Source: a virus
Direction: 5' to 3' (one strand)
DNA length: 64,000 nt
Virus record (IMG/VR): IMGVR_UViG_3300033146_003848
Span: 82,141-146,140 of that record
Under the pieces are notes generated by a model. That model had not been told where the DNA came from, ran no database searches, and saw nothing but the letters and a program-made list of their open reading frames with translations. Both the position numbers and the translations under genes were made by a program. Positions 42,375-50,122 of this stretch are shown piece by piece. Positions within the stretch are counted from its first letter, which is position 1, and every line of letters starts with the position of its first letter.

Positions 42375-43034
42375 ATGATAGAATTATTATTTTTAAGGAA
42401 GTTGAAACGGGCTACTTCAGAATTGGCTCAAATGAAACAGAAGGTTCAACAATTGGAGTTTGAAAAGGAGACATGGGAGAAGAATAAATATTCATCGACG
42501 GACATTTCTCATAACTGGAAGGTTGACTTTAATGTGGATTTTTATGAGACATGTGTTATATTAATTAACGAGAATGGTATTTGTGTAAAGGCTGATTGTT
42601 CAAAGTGTCCATTTTCCAAATCTAATCATAAGAAATATATTTATTGTTATGATGGATTGAAATGTGATAATGAAGTTGAGGATTGTTCAATTACTATTCA
42701 ACGGGAGGCTATGAAATATTTAAATCGTCATAGTCAGCAATATCATAAATTGAAAGGTGATAGAGAAGTTGATGGGACTCAACCGAATGTTTTTTCCGAT
42801 ATGATTGATACTGAGAAGAAAGAATTTCATGAAACGTGTTTGGAAATTACGAAAAACAATGGTCGATGTGATGGTATCAAATGCGATATGTGTCCGTTCT
42901 CTAGTGGAAATTCTAAAGTATCTTGTATTTGCGAAGATAGTTCATATAGCAATAATTTTGAACCAGATGAAGTCGATTTAAAGTTATATCAGTCAGCACA
43001 CACATTCTTATATTGGAATTGGAGATCAAAATGA
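42375..43034 (+). CDS. Cysteine-motif protein (two CPF domains), 219 aa
   Basis: Opens MIELLFLRKLK and a coiled coil like the gene at 41794, followed by two copies of the cysteine domain (around residues 56-95 and 152-195), each with NGxC, CxxCPFS and a closing cysteine. Internal duplication is clear. The domain probably binds zinc; its role is unknown. Stop overlaps the next ATG (ATGA). Confidence 0.7.
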   Translation: MIELLFLRKLKRATSELAQMKQKVQQLEFEKETWEKNKYSSTDISHNWKVDFNVDFYETCVILINENGICVKADCSKCPFSKSNHKKYIYCYDGLKCDNEVEDCSITIQREAMKYLNRHSQQYHKLKGDREVDGTQPNVFSDMIDTEKKEFHETCLEITKNNGRCDGIKCDMCPFSSGNSKVSCICEDSSYSNNFEPDEVDLKLYQSAHTFLYWNWRSK

Positions 43035-43069
43035 TAGAATTATTATTATGGAAACATAATTGCGAATAA
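43031..43069 (+). pseudogene. 12-codon remnant of a third cysteine-motif gene
   Basis: Begins MIELLLWK exactly like the two paralogues, coupled by ATGA to the gene before, but stops after 12 codons (...HNCE). The rest of the gene is gone. Confidence 0.6.
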
Positions 43070-43116
43070 CGCCAAATTATTTTTAAAATTAATGAAACAA
43101 CAAATGGAGAAAAATT

Positions 43117-43542
43117 ATGATTAAAGAATTTATTACATTATGGGACAAAAGGAAGGATGAGTTGGAACGAGTTTTCCGAGAAACTGACATTAAAGAGTTT
43201 TATAATTATGAGGACATAGTTCGAACTATATTTGAGGTTTGCTTTAATGAAGAAGCGATAGATCAATATATTCATTATGATTGTGAGTTTGAAAGTTTCG
43301 ATATCACTAAAATGACGAAAATTGATGATGGACATTATCAAGGAACAATTATATTCATTATTCCTAGAGATACTTATCAACCAGAAACAAGTGATTATGT
43401 TATGACATCAGTTGACTATGGCTCTTGTTCGGCTTGCGACACATTAGAAAGAATATTGCTTGAAGATTTGGTGGAAGTTCGAGTGAATGATTTGCTAACA
43501 CTTTCTCTTCATATCGTTCAACGACTTAAATACTTAGATTAG
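43117..43542 (+). CDS. Conserved phage protein with DYGSCSACDTL motif, 141 aa
   Basis: The late segment TSVDYGSCSACDTLERIL and the closing LHIVQRLKYL match a family of uncharacterised phage/bacterial proteins. The CxxC may bind metal. TGGAG site. The last 17 nt overlap the convergent gene on the - strand. Confidence 0.7.
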   Translation: MIKEFITLWDKRKDELERVFRETDIKEFYNYEDIVRTIFEVCFNEEAIDQYIHYDCEFESFDITKMTKIDDGHYQGTIIFIIPRDTYQPETSDYVMTSVDYGSCSACDTLERILLEDLVEVRVNDLLTLSLHIVQRLKYLD

Positions 43543-44095
43543 AATCGGTAAAGTATGTTTTAGGGATGATATTTCCCTTTTCATCATAAAATTCTAGATA
43601 TTTTATATTATATTGTCCTATAAAAGAGTCAATTGATGATCTATAGAATTTTCCTTCATTTAAAATTATTCGTCTTCCTGCAACAATTACGATACCTAAT
43701 GATTGAAATTTAATCACTTCACCTAATGCGTTAATATGAACCACATGAATAATTCGATGTAATTTTATTCCCATCACCACTTCCAATAACTCACTAATAT
43801 TCTTAGCGAAATCTAACGAATTCCCTTTAAAACCTAAACAAATCATATTTTTTAGGGATGGAGTCCAATTTGGATAACCCATTTCTTTTTCAAAAATAAA
43901 TTTATTTTGGATATATTGTCTTAAATTTTCATATAATTTTATTCGACTAAGAATGCCAAATTGTAAATGGTATCTTTCTTGTAAATGCTTATGCTTCCAA
44001 ATATAAAAATTACTTAATGTGTTTCCGACTTTAGAAATGAATGGCAAATAATATCGAATATATAATTTAACTGACCACTTTCGAGGTAAAAACAT
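43526..44095 (-). CDS. Hypothetical protein, 189 aa
   Basis: TAGGAG before ATG at 44095. Basic N-terminal half with many aromatic residues, then a beta-rich half. No family recognised. Downstream partner of the terminase-like gene; bases 44096-44153 are non-coding. Confidence 0.6.
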   Translation of the reverse strand: MFLPRKWSVKLYIRYYLPFISKVGNTLSNFYIWKHKHLQERYHLQFGILSRIKLYENLRQYIQNKFIFEKEMGYPNWTPSLKNMICLGFKGNSLDFAKNISELLEVVMGIKLHRIIHVVHINALGEVIKFQSLGIVIVAGRRIILNEGKFYRSSIDSFIGQYNIKYLEFYDEKGNIIPKTYFTDSNLSI

Positions 44096-44153
44096 TTTAT
44101 AAACTCCTAATTAACAGTTAGTCATCAGGAGTTATTTATTGATTTTGAATTGA

Positions 44154-44930
44154 TTATTTGAGACTAAGTACATTATCAATGATATGACAATTGGAAGTGA
44201 CATTTTTCTCTGTAAACTCATACAATTGATTAAATTCATAGTTATATGTTGAGAAGGGTTCTTTAGTAGATAATGCTACTAGAGATTCCACATTACATTT
44301 ATATATAAAATCTTTCGATAAAACAGTTTTAAATGCCATATTCATGTTAGAATATTCATCAATGAATATTTTCAATTTCGTTTTTGGATTAATTTGACCA
44401 CGCAATGATTCGATAGAGGTGAAAAATATCATTTTTCGATTTGGCATATTTGAACGGATATGTTTCATTTTTTTTGATAATTGTTTTATATTATATCTAC
44501 TAGTAAAGTATAATACTGTGATATCATCATTCACATCTTTTCTTGTAACTTCTCTTATTGCTAATGCGAATTGAATTGTGGATTTACCAAATTGTCTAGG
44601 TAAATTTCCTAATTTAATTTTAAAGGTTGATCGAAGGATTTCATTTAAAATACGGGTTTGATTGTCATTAAATGAGTTGCATTCTAACACATTAAATGGA
44701 TATTCACGTAAATTAATTGAAGGTAACGGATGAAGTAGATCATCATAAGTTCTTCCATTTAAGTTTGGAATATGACAACTCTCATCTATAACTTCATTTA
44801 AATATAATTTTTTTGATTGAGACTTAATTTCCTCTTTTAAATTTAAAATCTCTCGGTGTAATTCATAATTCTCCTTTCGCAATGATTTATTTTTCATAAT
44901 TAACGCCAATTCAAACACTTTTTTCTCCAT
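44154..44930 (-). CDS. Stand-alone terminase-like ATPase domain, 258 aa
   Basis: After a coiled coil (residues 15-45) comes a P-loop of the terminase type, LPRQFGKST (110-118), a strand with FTS, an adenine-side helix, Walker B KIFIDEY (187-193) and a motif-III-like VALSTKEP (~218-225). Spacing follows T4 gp17's ATPase domain (RQxGKT, then IYIED, then TTTP). The chain ends there: no RNase-H nuclease domain. Either a truncated duplicate of the packaging motor or an accessory ATPase. Directly follows a zinc-ribbon gene on the same transcript. Confidence 0.6.
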   Translation of the reverse strand: MEKKVFELALIMKNKSLRKENYELHREILNLKEEIKSQSKKLYLNEVIDESCHIPNLNGRTYDDLLHPLPSINLREYPFNVLECNSFNDNQTRILNEILRSTFKIKLGNLPRQFGKSTIQFALAIREVTRKDVNDDITVLYFTSRYNIKQLSKKMKHIRSNMPNRKMIFFTSIESLRGQINPKTKLKIFIDEYSNMNMAFKTVLSKDFIYKCNVESLVALSTKEPFSTYNYEFNQLYEFTEKNVTSNCHIIDNVLSLK

Positions 44931-45221
44931 TTATATAATTAATTTCGGACTAGTTATTTTCTTTTCATACTCAATATTTATGAATGATTGAAAACCACAT
45001 TTTGGACAAATATGAGTAAATGATTCATACTCATATTCACAAATAATGATATTCTTACAATTAGGACATCTTGCTAAATTATTATCTTTAAATTCTTCAG
45101 TATCATTCTTATTAAAACAGGTTTTACAAATAGTTTCATCATTAAAGTAAGAAATAAATTTCTCATTACACTCTAAACAATTATTATATTCTATTCGAAT
45201 TTCCTTTATTACTTTTTTCAT
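44931..45221 (-). CDS. Double zinc-ribbon protein, 96 aa
   Basis: Four CxxC knuckles: CLEC, CKTC, CPNC and CPKC, enough for two zinc ribbons. Ends immediately before the ATPase gene start. No specific family; nucleic-acid or protein binding is likely. Confidence 0.65.
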   Translation of the reverse strand: MKKVIKEIRIEYNNCLECNEKFISYFNDETICKTCFNKNDTEEFKDNNLARCPNCKNIIICEYEYESFTHICPKCGFQSFINIEYEKKITSPKLII

Positions 45222-45378
45222 AAATTTCTCAATAAAACATTATTATTAATATAATTTATCAAAAATCATTAAATTTAAAATATTTTATTTCTCCATATAA
45301 TATGCGAAATAAAAAATTAAAAAAATATGAGTTTCTTGATATATTATAATATCTTATTAATATATATCGGAGAATATT

Positions 45379-45555
45379 ATGTTTAAATGTCGATTTTGTT
45401 CAATAGAATTTGAACGACCTACTTATATGAAATTAAATGAACATGAGACTATTATGGTCTGTCCATCATGTGAAAGAAGTACTATTTATAAAGTTGAAGA
45501 GAATACTAAGAAACTTCAACAAGGTGATTGGAAAATGATTAATGAATCCAAGTAA
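45379..45555 (+). CDS. Zinc-ribbon microprotein, 58 aa
   Basis: MFKCRFC and later VCPSC form one CxxC...CxxC ribbon. CGGAGA before the ATG. A stem-loop overlaps its stop codon. Confidence 0.65.
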   Translation: MFKCRFCSIEFERPTYMKLNEHETIMVCPSCERSTIYKVEENTKKLQQGDWKMINESK

Positions 45556-45572
45556 TTGTATACTTGGATTCA
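45542..45572 (+). terminator. Hairpin after zinc-ribbon gene
   Basis: GAATCCAAGTA / TACTTGGATTC, 11-bp stem, without U-run. Confidence 0.5.
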
Positions 45573-45614
45573 GTAACGTGTGATTTACACAACTATTAGT
45601 ATTAGGAGAGAATT

Positions 45615-45959
45615 ATGGAAAAAATGTATTCACGAATTAAGTTAATTTTAGAAGAAGATTTTAAAGAAACTTACGATGCACAAAATGCTAATCTAGAATT
45701 TAAACAACCAGATGAAGAGAATGAACAATTAATGATTATAAATTATCATCAATTATCAGTTTGGCTTTTTTTTAATGAATCTCAGCGAGAATGTAGAATG
45801 AAAATTATTTCTAGTATCAATGTATCAGAATCTTTAAATGGGAAGAATAAATTGGAAGAGTATAAAAATGAAATAAAATTTATATCACAAGACGTTGATC
45901 TTATAAATGGAATATTTTCTGATGATATTACTGATAGATGGACACTTCATATTATATAA
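45615..45959 (+). CDS. Hypothetical protein, 114 aa
   Basis: TAGGAGAG site. No family recognised. Sits between the zinc-ribbon gene and the virion-type M23 gene. Confidence 0.6.
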   Translation: MEKMYSRIKLILEEDFKETYDAQNANLEFKQPDEENEQLMIINYHQLSVWLFFNESQRECRMKIISSINVSESLNGKNKLEEYKNEIKFISQDVDLINGIFSDDITDRWTLHII

Positions 45960-45961
45960 TT

Positions 45962-45969
45962 CATAAATA
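45962..45969 (+). promoter_or_regulatory. Possible late promoter box
   Basis: CATAAATA, one mismatch to the T4 late box TATAAATA, 27 nt before the M23 gene start. Confidence 0.35.
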
Positions 45970-45995
45970 AGATAGAACTTATTGTGGAGAAATAA

Positions 45996-48362
45996 ATGAA
46001 TAATCAGCAGATGAATCTATCAAACTTGGAGCAAGTATACTCTAGTATTCGTCAAACAGAATCAGAAGTAGTAAAGACTCTATCATCATTCTATAGTCAC
46101 ATTAATGATATGACTAAAACTATGAATGCAGATGTTCAACATAATATGAAAATGATTTCTAACTCTTCATCAACAAAAAATAAGAGTGAATCAAAAACTG
46201 GTCAAAAAGAAGTTTCTAAAGAAGATGGTAATGGAGTATTTATTGAGGCTGAGAAAAAGGATTTATTTAAAACATTATCTGGAATTCATGCCTCTAATAA
46301 AAAATTTATAACAACATCTAACGAAAATGGTAAAAAATTAAGAACTACTATAAGTGATGGTTGGATGAAAATGAAAGATGCTAGTTCTACAATGTGGGAT
46401 ATTGCGAAGTGGGGAGCAATATTGACTGGAGCAATTGCATTATATCCTACAATGAAAAAGGTTTGGGAGAACGTTGCTCAACCAGTTTTAAGTGAAGCCT
46501 GGAAAAAAATGGAACCAATATTAATGACGTTTTGGAAAGATCATTTACAACCAGGACTTAATACTTTTTGGAAAGATCATTTGAAACCTGGACTTGAAGA
46601 ATTAGGTAATATGCTTATTGGAGTTATAACTAGTCCAACAACTTGGAAAATAATTGGATTAGCCATTGCTGGAGTAGCAGCCGTTATGATGGCAAAATCT
46701 GCGGCAAAATATCTTGGTAAAAAAATGATAGATATTGCTCTTAATTCATTGGTTGGACTTTCTGGTCCAATGTTGTTGAAATTAGGAGGAGTTGGTCTCG
46801 CTTTAGGAGCATTAACATTTGCCACATATAAGGCTGTAGATGCTTACAATAAAAATAAAGATTTCAAAGAAGAGAAAACTAACAAAAAAAATAAAGAATA
46901 TTTACAGGCTCAAGATGAAGTTTTAATTCTTCAATTAAAGAAAAATAAAAGTGAAGATGATTTAAACCAATTAGCAAATCTTAAAGAAAGGGCTAAATTA
47001 TTAAAAAAAGAGCGAGATATTTTAAAATACGGAGAAGGCTTTTTCGGAGGAATGTTTAATTCCTTAGTTGGAGATGAAGAAATTTATGCTAAAAAGAGAT
47101 CTGCTATTGAAGATAAATTAAATCAAGATGATTTAAAACGAAGAATGGCGGATAAACAATCATTGGGAAAAGATAAGTATGATGAATTTAAATTGATTTT
47201 TCGACAATTGGCTCATGATAAGAAACTAGAAGGTCAAGCCAGTGCTAGATTTGTTCAACAGATGTTTGACTTATCTATTCGACAAGGTAAAAGTATAGAT
47301 GAAATTAAACAATATGCCAATAATAATTCATTTAAATTTGGAGGAGCAAGTCGTTCACAATTAGAAGATACACATGCTGATGGTCCCAGTAGTTCTTCGA
47401 GTTCAGGTTCAGCATCAGTATCATCAATGGATACTGATAGTAGTTTAATGAGTTCTAATATGGAAGATATGATGAGGTTTATTATTAAACAACGACAAGA
47501 GAATGAATCATATTCGGATTATACTAATGTTGATAATTTACAAACAAAAGCCGCAAAATTAAAAACTCAAGGTGAATTAAATTCATATTTGAATAGGTTA
47601 GATGCAATAAAAACTGGAGCACATCAAGTGGTCGGAAGATCATTAGGATTATCATCAGATGAATCGAGGATGAGTTCTGGATTTGGAGATAGATTTTTAG
47701 AGAGAAATGGTAAAAAAGTTACTAGACATAAAGGATATGATTTTTTAACTCCAAATAACACTCAATTAAATGCTCCATTTGATTTAGAATTATTGCGGTC
47801 TAATTCAAATAAAGGTTCAATGTATTTACGATCTATGCAGAATAATCAAATACTTGCTTTACATCATTTAAATCAAGTGTTACCTAATAAAAAAGGACTC
47901 AAATTGAAGGCAGGCGATGAGATGGGAAAAACAGGAGACACTAATACAAACGCCGCACCACATTTACATATGGAACTTCAAACTGCTAGAGGAAAAGCCT
48001 TTAATTATATGGAAGATGGAGCATCAAATTGGAGGTCTATGGTTGGGAATCCAGATTCTCCATTAGTATCTAGTATTATGCCTGAGAAAACATCTTCTCC
48101 TAAACTTGAAAAAAAGAAAAGTCCAGTGAAAGAAAAAGATCCATTGAAAGCATTGATCGACAAATATACTGGGATGTTTGCTTCATTTGAATCATTGACA
48201 ACTGGATTTGATATGATGAAGTCTTTAGGATTAGGAAAAACTATTACAAATATCATGAATGATGCTCCTGCTGACGGATCTCAATCTAATAATTCAATGA
48301 GTAATGAATATTTGGAGCAAGTTGCTAGAAACACAAGACCGAAAACTGAAAGTTTTATTTAA
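45996..48362 (+). CDS. Virion-associated M23 (lysostaphin-type) peptidase, 788 aa
   Basis: C-terminal peptidase domain, about residues 555-690: H578-K-G-Y-D582 and H656-L-H658 supply the M23 zinc ligands and catalytic histidine; these enzymes cut peptidoglycan cross-bridges. Residues 130-275 are amphipathic/hydrophobic and include a near-duplicate pair (LQPGLNTFWKDHLKPG), typical of tape-measure or tail-tip proteins. A low-complexity serine run lies near 470. The size and position beside tail genes suggest a tail-tip enzyme that opens the cell wall during entry. GTGGAG site. Confidence 0.8.
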   Translation: MNNQQMNLSNLEQVYSSIRQTESEVVKTLSSFYSHINDMTKTMNADVQHNMKMISNSSSTKNKSESKTGQKEVSKEDGNGVFIEAEKKDLFKTLSGIHASNKKFITTSNENGKKLRTTISDGWMKMKDASSTMWDIAKWGAILTGAIALYPTMKKVWENVAQPVLSEAWKKMEPILMTFWKDHLQPGLNTFWKDHLKPGLEELGNMLIGVITSPTTWKIIGLAIAGVAAVMMAKSAAKYLGKKMIDIALNSLVGLSGPMLLKLGGVGLALGALTFATYKAVDAYNKNKDFKEEKTNKKNKEYLQAQDEVLILQLKKNKSEDDLNQLANLKERAKLLKKERDILKYGEGFFGGMFNSLVGDEEIYAKKRSAIEDKLNQDDLKRRMADKQSLGKDKYDEFKLIFRQLAHDKKLEGQASARFVQQMFDLSIRQGKSIDEIKQYANNNSFKFGGASRSQLEDTHADGPSSSSSSGSASVSSMDTDSSLMSSNMEDMMRFIIKQRQENESYSDYTNVDNLQTKAAKLKTQGELNSYLNRLDAIKTGAHQVVGRSLGLSSDESRMSSGFGDRFLERNGKKVTRHKGYDFLTPNNTQLNAPFDLELLRSNSNKGSMYLRSMQNNQILALHHLNQVLPNKKGLKLKAGDEMGKTGDTNTNAAPHLHMELQTARGKAFNYMEDGASNWRSMVGNPDSPLVSSIMPEKTSSPKLEKKKSPVKEKDPLKALIDKYTGMFASFESLTTGFDMMKSLGLGKTITNIMNDAPADGSQSNNSMSNEYLEQVARNTRPKTESFI

Positions 48363-48381
48363 CAATATAAAGGAGAGAATG

Positions 48382-48720
48382 ATGGATGTTATTGAAATGC
48401 TATTAAAACCTGAATTTTTAATATTAGCCTTAATATTAAATTTCGTAATTGCATATTTTAGAAATTTAACAGAGAAATTTTTTGATTTAAAGAAAGTCCC
48501 AATGATTAGACAACTATTCCAGGGTTTGTTATTTTTTACATCATTTGGCATAACTGTTTTAGCGATCGTCACTGGTCAATTACCATTATTAATTGCTAAT
48601 AGTATTTGGATCACTGCAAGTTGGATAGCCATTGTATCTATGATTATTTATGACATTGGGATTAAAGATATTATGCGTGGAATTCGAGCCGCTATTATTA
48701 AGAAGTTGAGGGTGAAATAA
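48382..48720 (+). CDS. Small membrane protein, holin candidate, 112 aa
   Basis: Three hydrophobic segments (about residues 7-27, 41-63, 66-86) and a basic C-terminus (RAAIIKKLRVK), the class I holin layout. ATG 48382 behind AAAGGAG is preferred to earlier in-frame starts inside the M23 gene. One base overlap with the next gene. Holin role is inferred from topology and neighbours. Confidence 0.5.
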   Translation: MDVIEMLLKPEFLILALILNFVIAYFRNLTEKFFDLKKVPMIRQLFQGLLFFTSFGITVLAIVTGQLPLLIANSIWITASWIAIVSMIIYDIGIKDIMRGIRAAIIKKLRVK

Positions 48721-49067
48721 TGATAAAACAAATTAAATCATTAGGTATCACATTATATAAATTGCTTTTAGGAGTTATTGCATTTATAGTTTCATTATTT
48801 GGAATATTCGCATTATTCAAAATATTCAAAAAGAATGAAAAGTTTATTGTTCCTACAAATGATAATTCAGAACCGATTAAAAATGATGTCATTGAAGATA
48901 TTCAAGATGAAGCGATTAAAATTGCTAATGAAGTTGTAACTGATAGTGTAACAAATTCTATTCAAGATGAAGCGAATAATATAGCAGAGTCGAAGAATTC
49001 TGACGATGAAAAAGATATAGATAAAGTATTAAATAAATTAGATAAGGAGTTAGATGATGCTTGGTAA
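48720..49067 (+). CDS. Single-pass membrane protein with acidic tail, 115 aa
   Basis: One N-terminal hydrophobic segment (residues ~14-38), then a long acidic, repeat-like helix (two IQDEAxxIA copies). An inner-membrane spanin or antiholin would look like this, but no family matches. Overlaps both neighbours. Confidence 0.55.
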   Translation: MIKQIKSLGITLYKLLLGVIAFIVSLFGIFALFKIFKKNEKFIVPTNDNSEPIKNDVIEDIQDEAIKIANEVVTDSVTNSIQDEANNIAESKNSDDEKDIDKVLNKLDKELDDAW

Positions 49068-49620
49068 ATTATTAAAGGGAATATATATAGTATTAATTGC
49101 GATTAGACGAAAACTTTCGCCCATAATATATTACATGTTACGATATACATTATATCTTAATATGAAAATGCCAAATGTTTGGGAATTAACTCGTGAAATG
49201 CCTATTGAAGAATTCGAAACAGTTATTAATAGTTATAATTATCGTCCAGATATGCTTTTTGGAGCAATAGATAGTGATTTTCAAGAGCCTGATTTTTTCT
49301 TCGCTAAACGGAAATATTTTAGAGATTGTGGAGATTTCGCTAAACTTTGGATGGAATGGGCAACACATAATCACATAAATGCATGGGAATTTGTAATTAT
49401 GGATGGAATACAGTTTTGGAAAGGACATATGTTTACTATATTGCAAGATCCGAAAACTGAAAAGTTCATACTTTGTAATTATAAAGTAGAAGGTCATTAT
49501 GACTCATTAGAAGAGGCTTGTGAACAATTTAAACATAAAGAATTGGTAAGTTTTGGGAAATATAAATTCCCATTAGTCATGGAATATAAAAGCAATTTTA
49601 AATCATCGGAGAACACATGA
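49057..49620 (+). CDS. Putative transglutaminase-like cysteine protease, 187 aa
   Basis: N-terminal hydrophobic anchor (residues ~5-20). The later order RDCGDFAKLW (Cys at a helix start), GHMFTI (His on a strand) and DPKTEKFILCNY (possible Asp/Asn) is that of papain-like/transglutaminase-core enzymes. Could process a structural protein or peptidoglycan peptides. ATG 49057 sits 7 nt after AAGGAG. Confidence 0.45.
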   Translation: MLGKLLKGIYIVLIAIRRKLSPIIYYMLRYTLYLNMKMPNVWELTREMPIEEFETVINSYNYRPDMLFGAIDSDFQEPDFFFAKRKYFRDCGDFAKLWMEWATHNHINAWEFVIMDGIQFWKGHMFTILQDPKTEKFILCNYKVEGHYDSLEEACEQFKHKELVSFGKYKFPLVMEYKSNFKSSENT

Positions 49621-50024
49621 AAGTGATAATATTATTAATTCTAATTAGTGTGATAGGATGTGTTCCTAAATATAAAGAAACCTTAGCGACTCAAAATTTA
49701 AAAGTTGACTATCCAATAATAGAAAAACCTAATAGTACCAGAATAAGTAATACTGAATGTTCTATCGTTCCTAAAGAAACATTGCTCACTTGTTTTTCTC
49801 CTAGCAATTATCATAAAATCATTCAAAAATTAAAATTAAATCAATTAAAAGATAAGCAAATTATTGAGTTATTAACGCAATATAACTTGACGGTGAATGA
49901 AGCCAATGTAATTATCAATGATTATAATCGACGAGAGAATGAAAATGTTAATCTCATCAATCTATCAATATCATCAGTTTCACTAAATATAGTTCTTATA
50001 TTATTTCTAGTAATCGCTTTATAA
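49617..50024 (+). CDS. Unimolecular spanin (u-spanin) candidate, 135 aa
   Basis: N-terminal signal with lipobox VIGC (lipidated C15), a ~95-residue periplasmic-type stretch with helical segments, and a C-terminal hydrophobic helix from about residue 113 to the end. This outer-membrane-lipoprotein plus inner-membrane-helix layout, and the length, are those of T1 gp11-type u-spanins, which fuse the two membranes at lysis. Follows holin-like and membrane genes. ATGA overlap at the start. Confidence 0.65.
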   Translation: MKVIILLILISVIGCVPKYKETLATQNLKVDYPIIEKPNSTRISNTECSIVPKETLLTCFSPSNYHKIIQKLKLNQLKDKQIIELLTQYNLTVNEANVIINDYNRRENENVNLINLSISSVSLNIVLILFLVIAL

Positions 50025-50122
50025 TAAATAACATATATCCTTCAAAATAATAAATAATCTAAGATTATAGTCATATGGTAAAAAGTATTTTTTTATTATA
50101 AAACATCATTTAGGAGGAAAAT

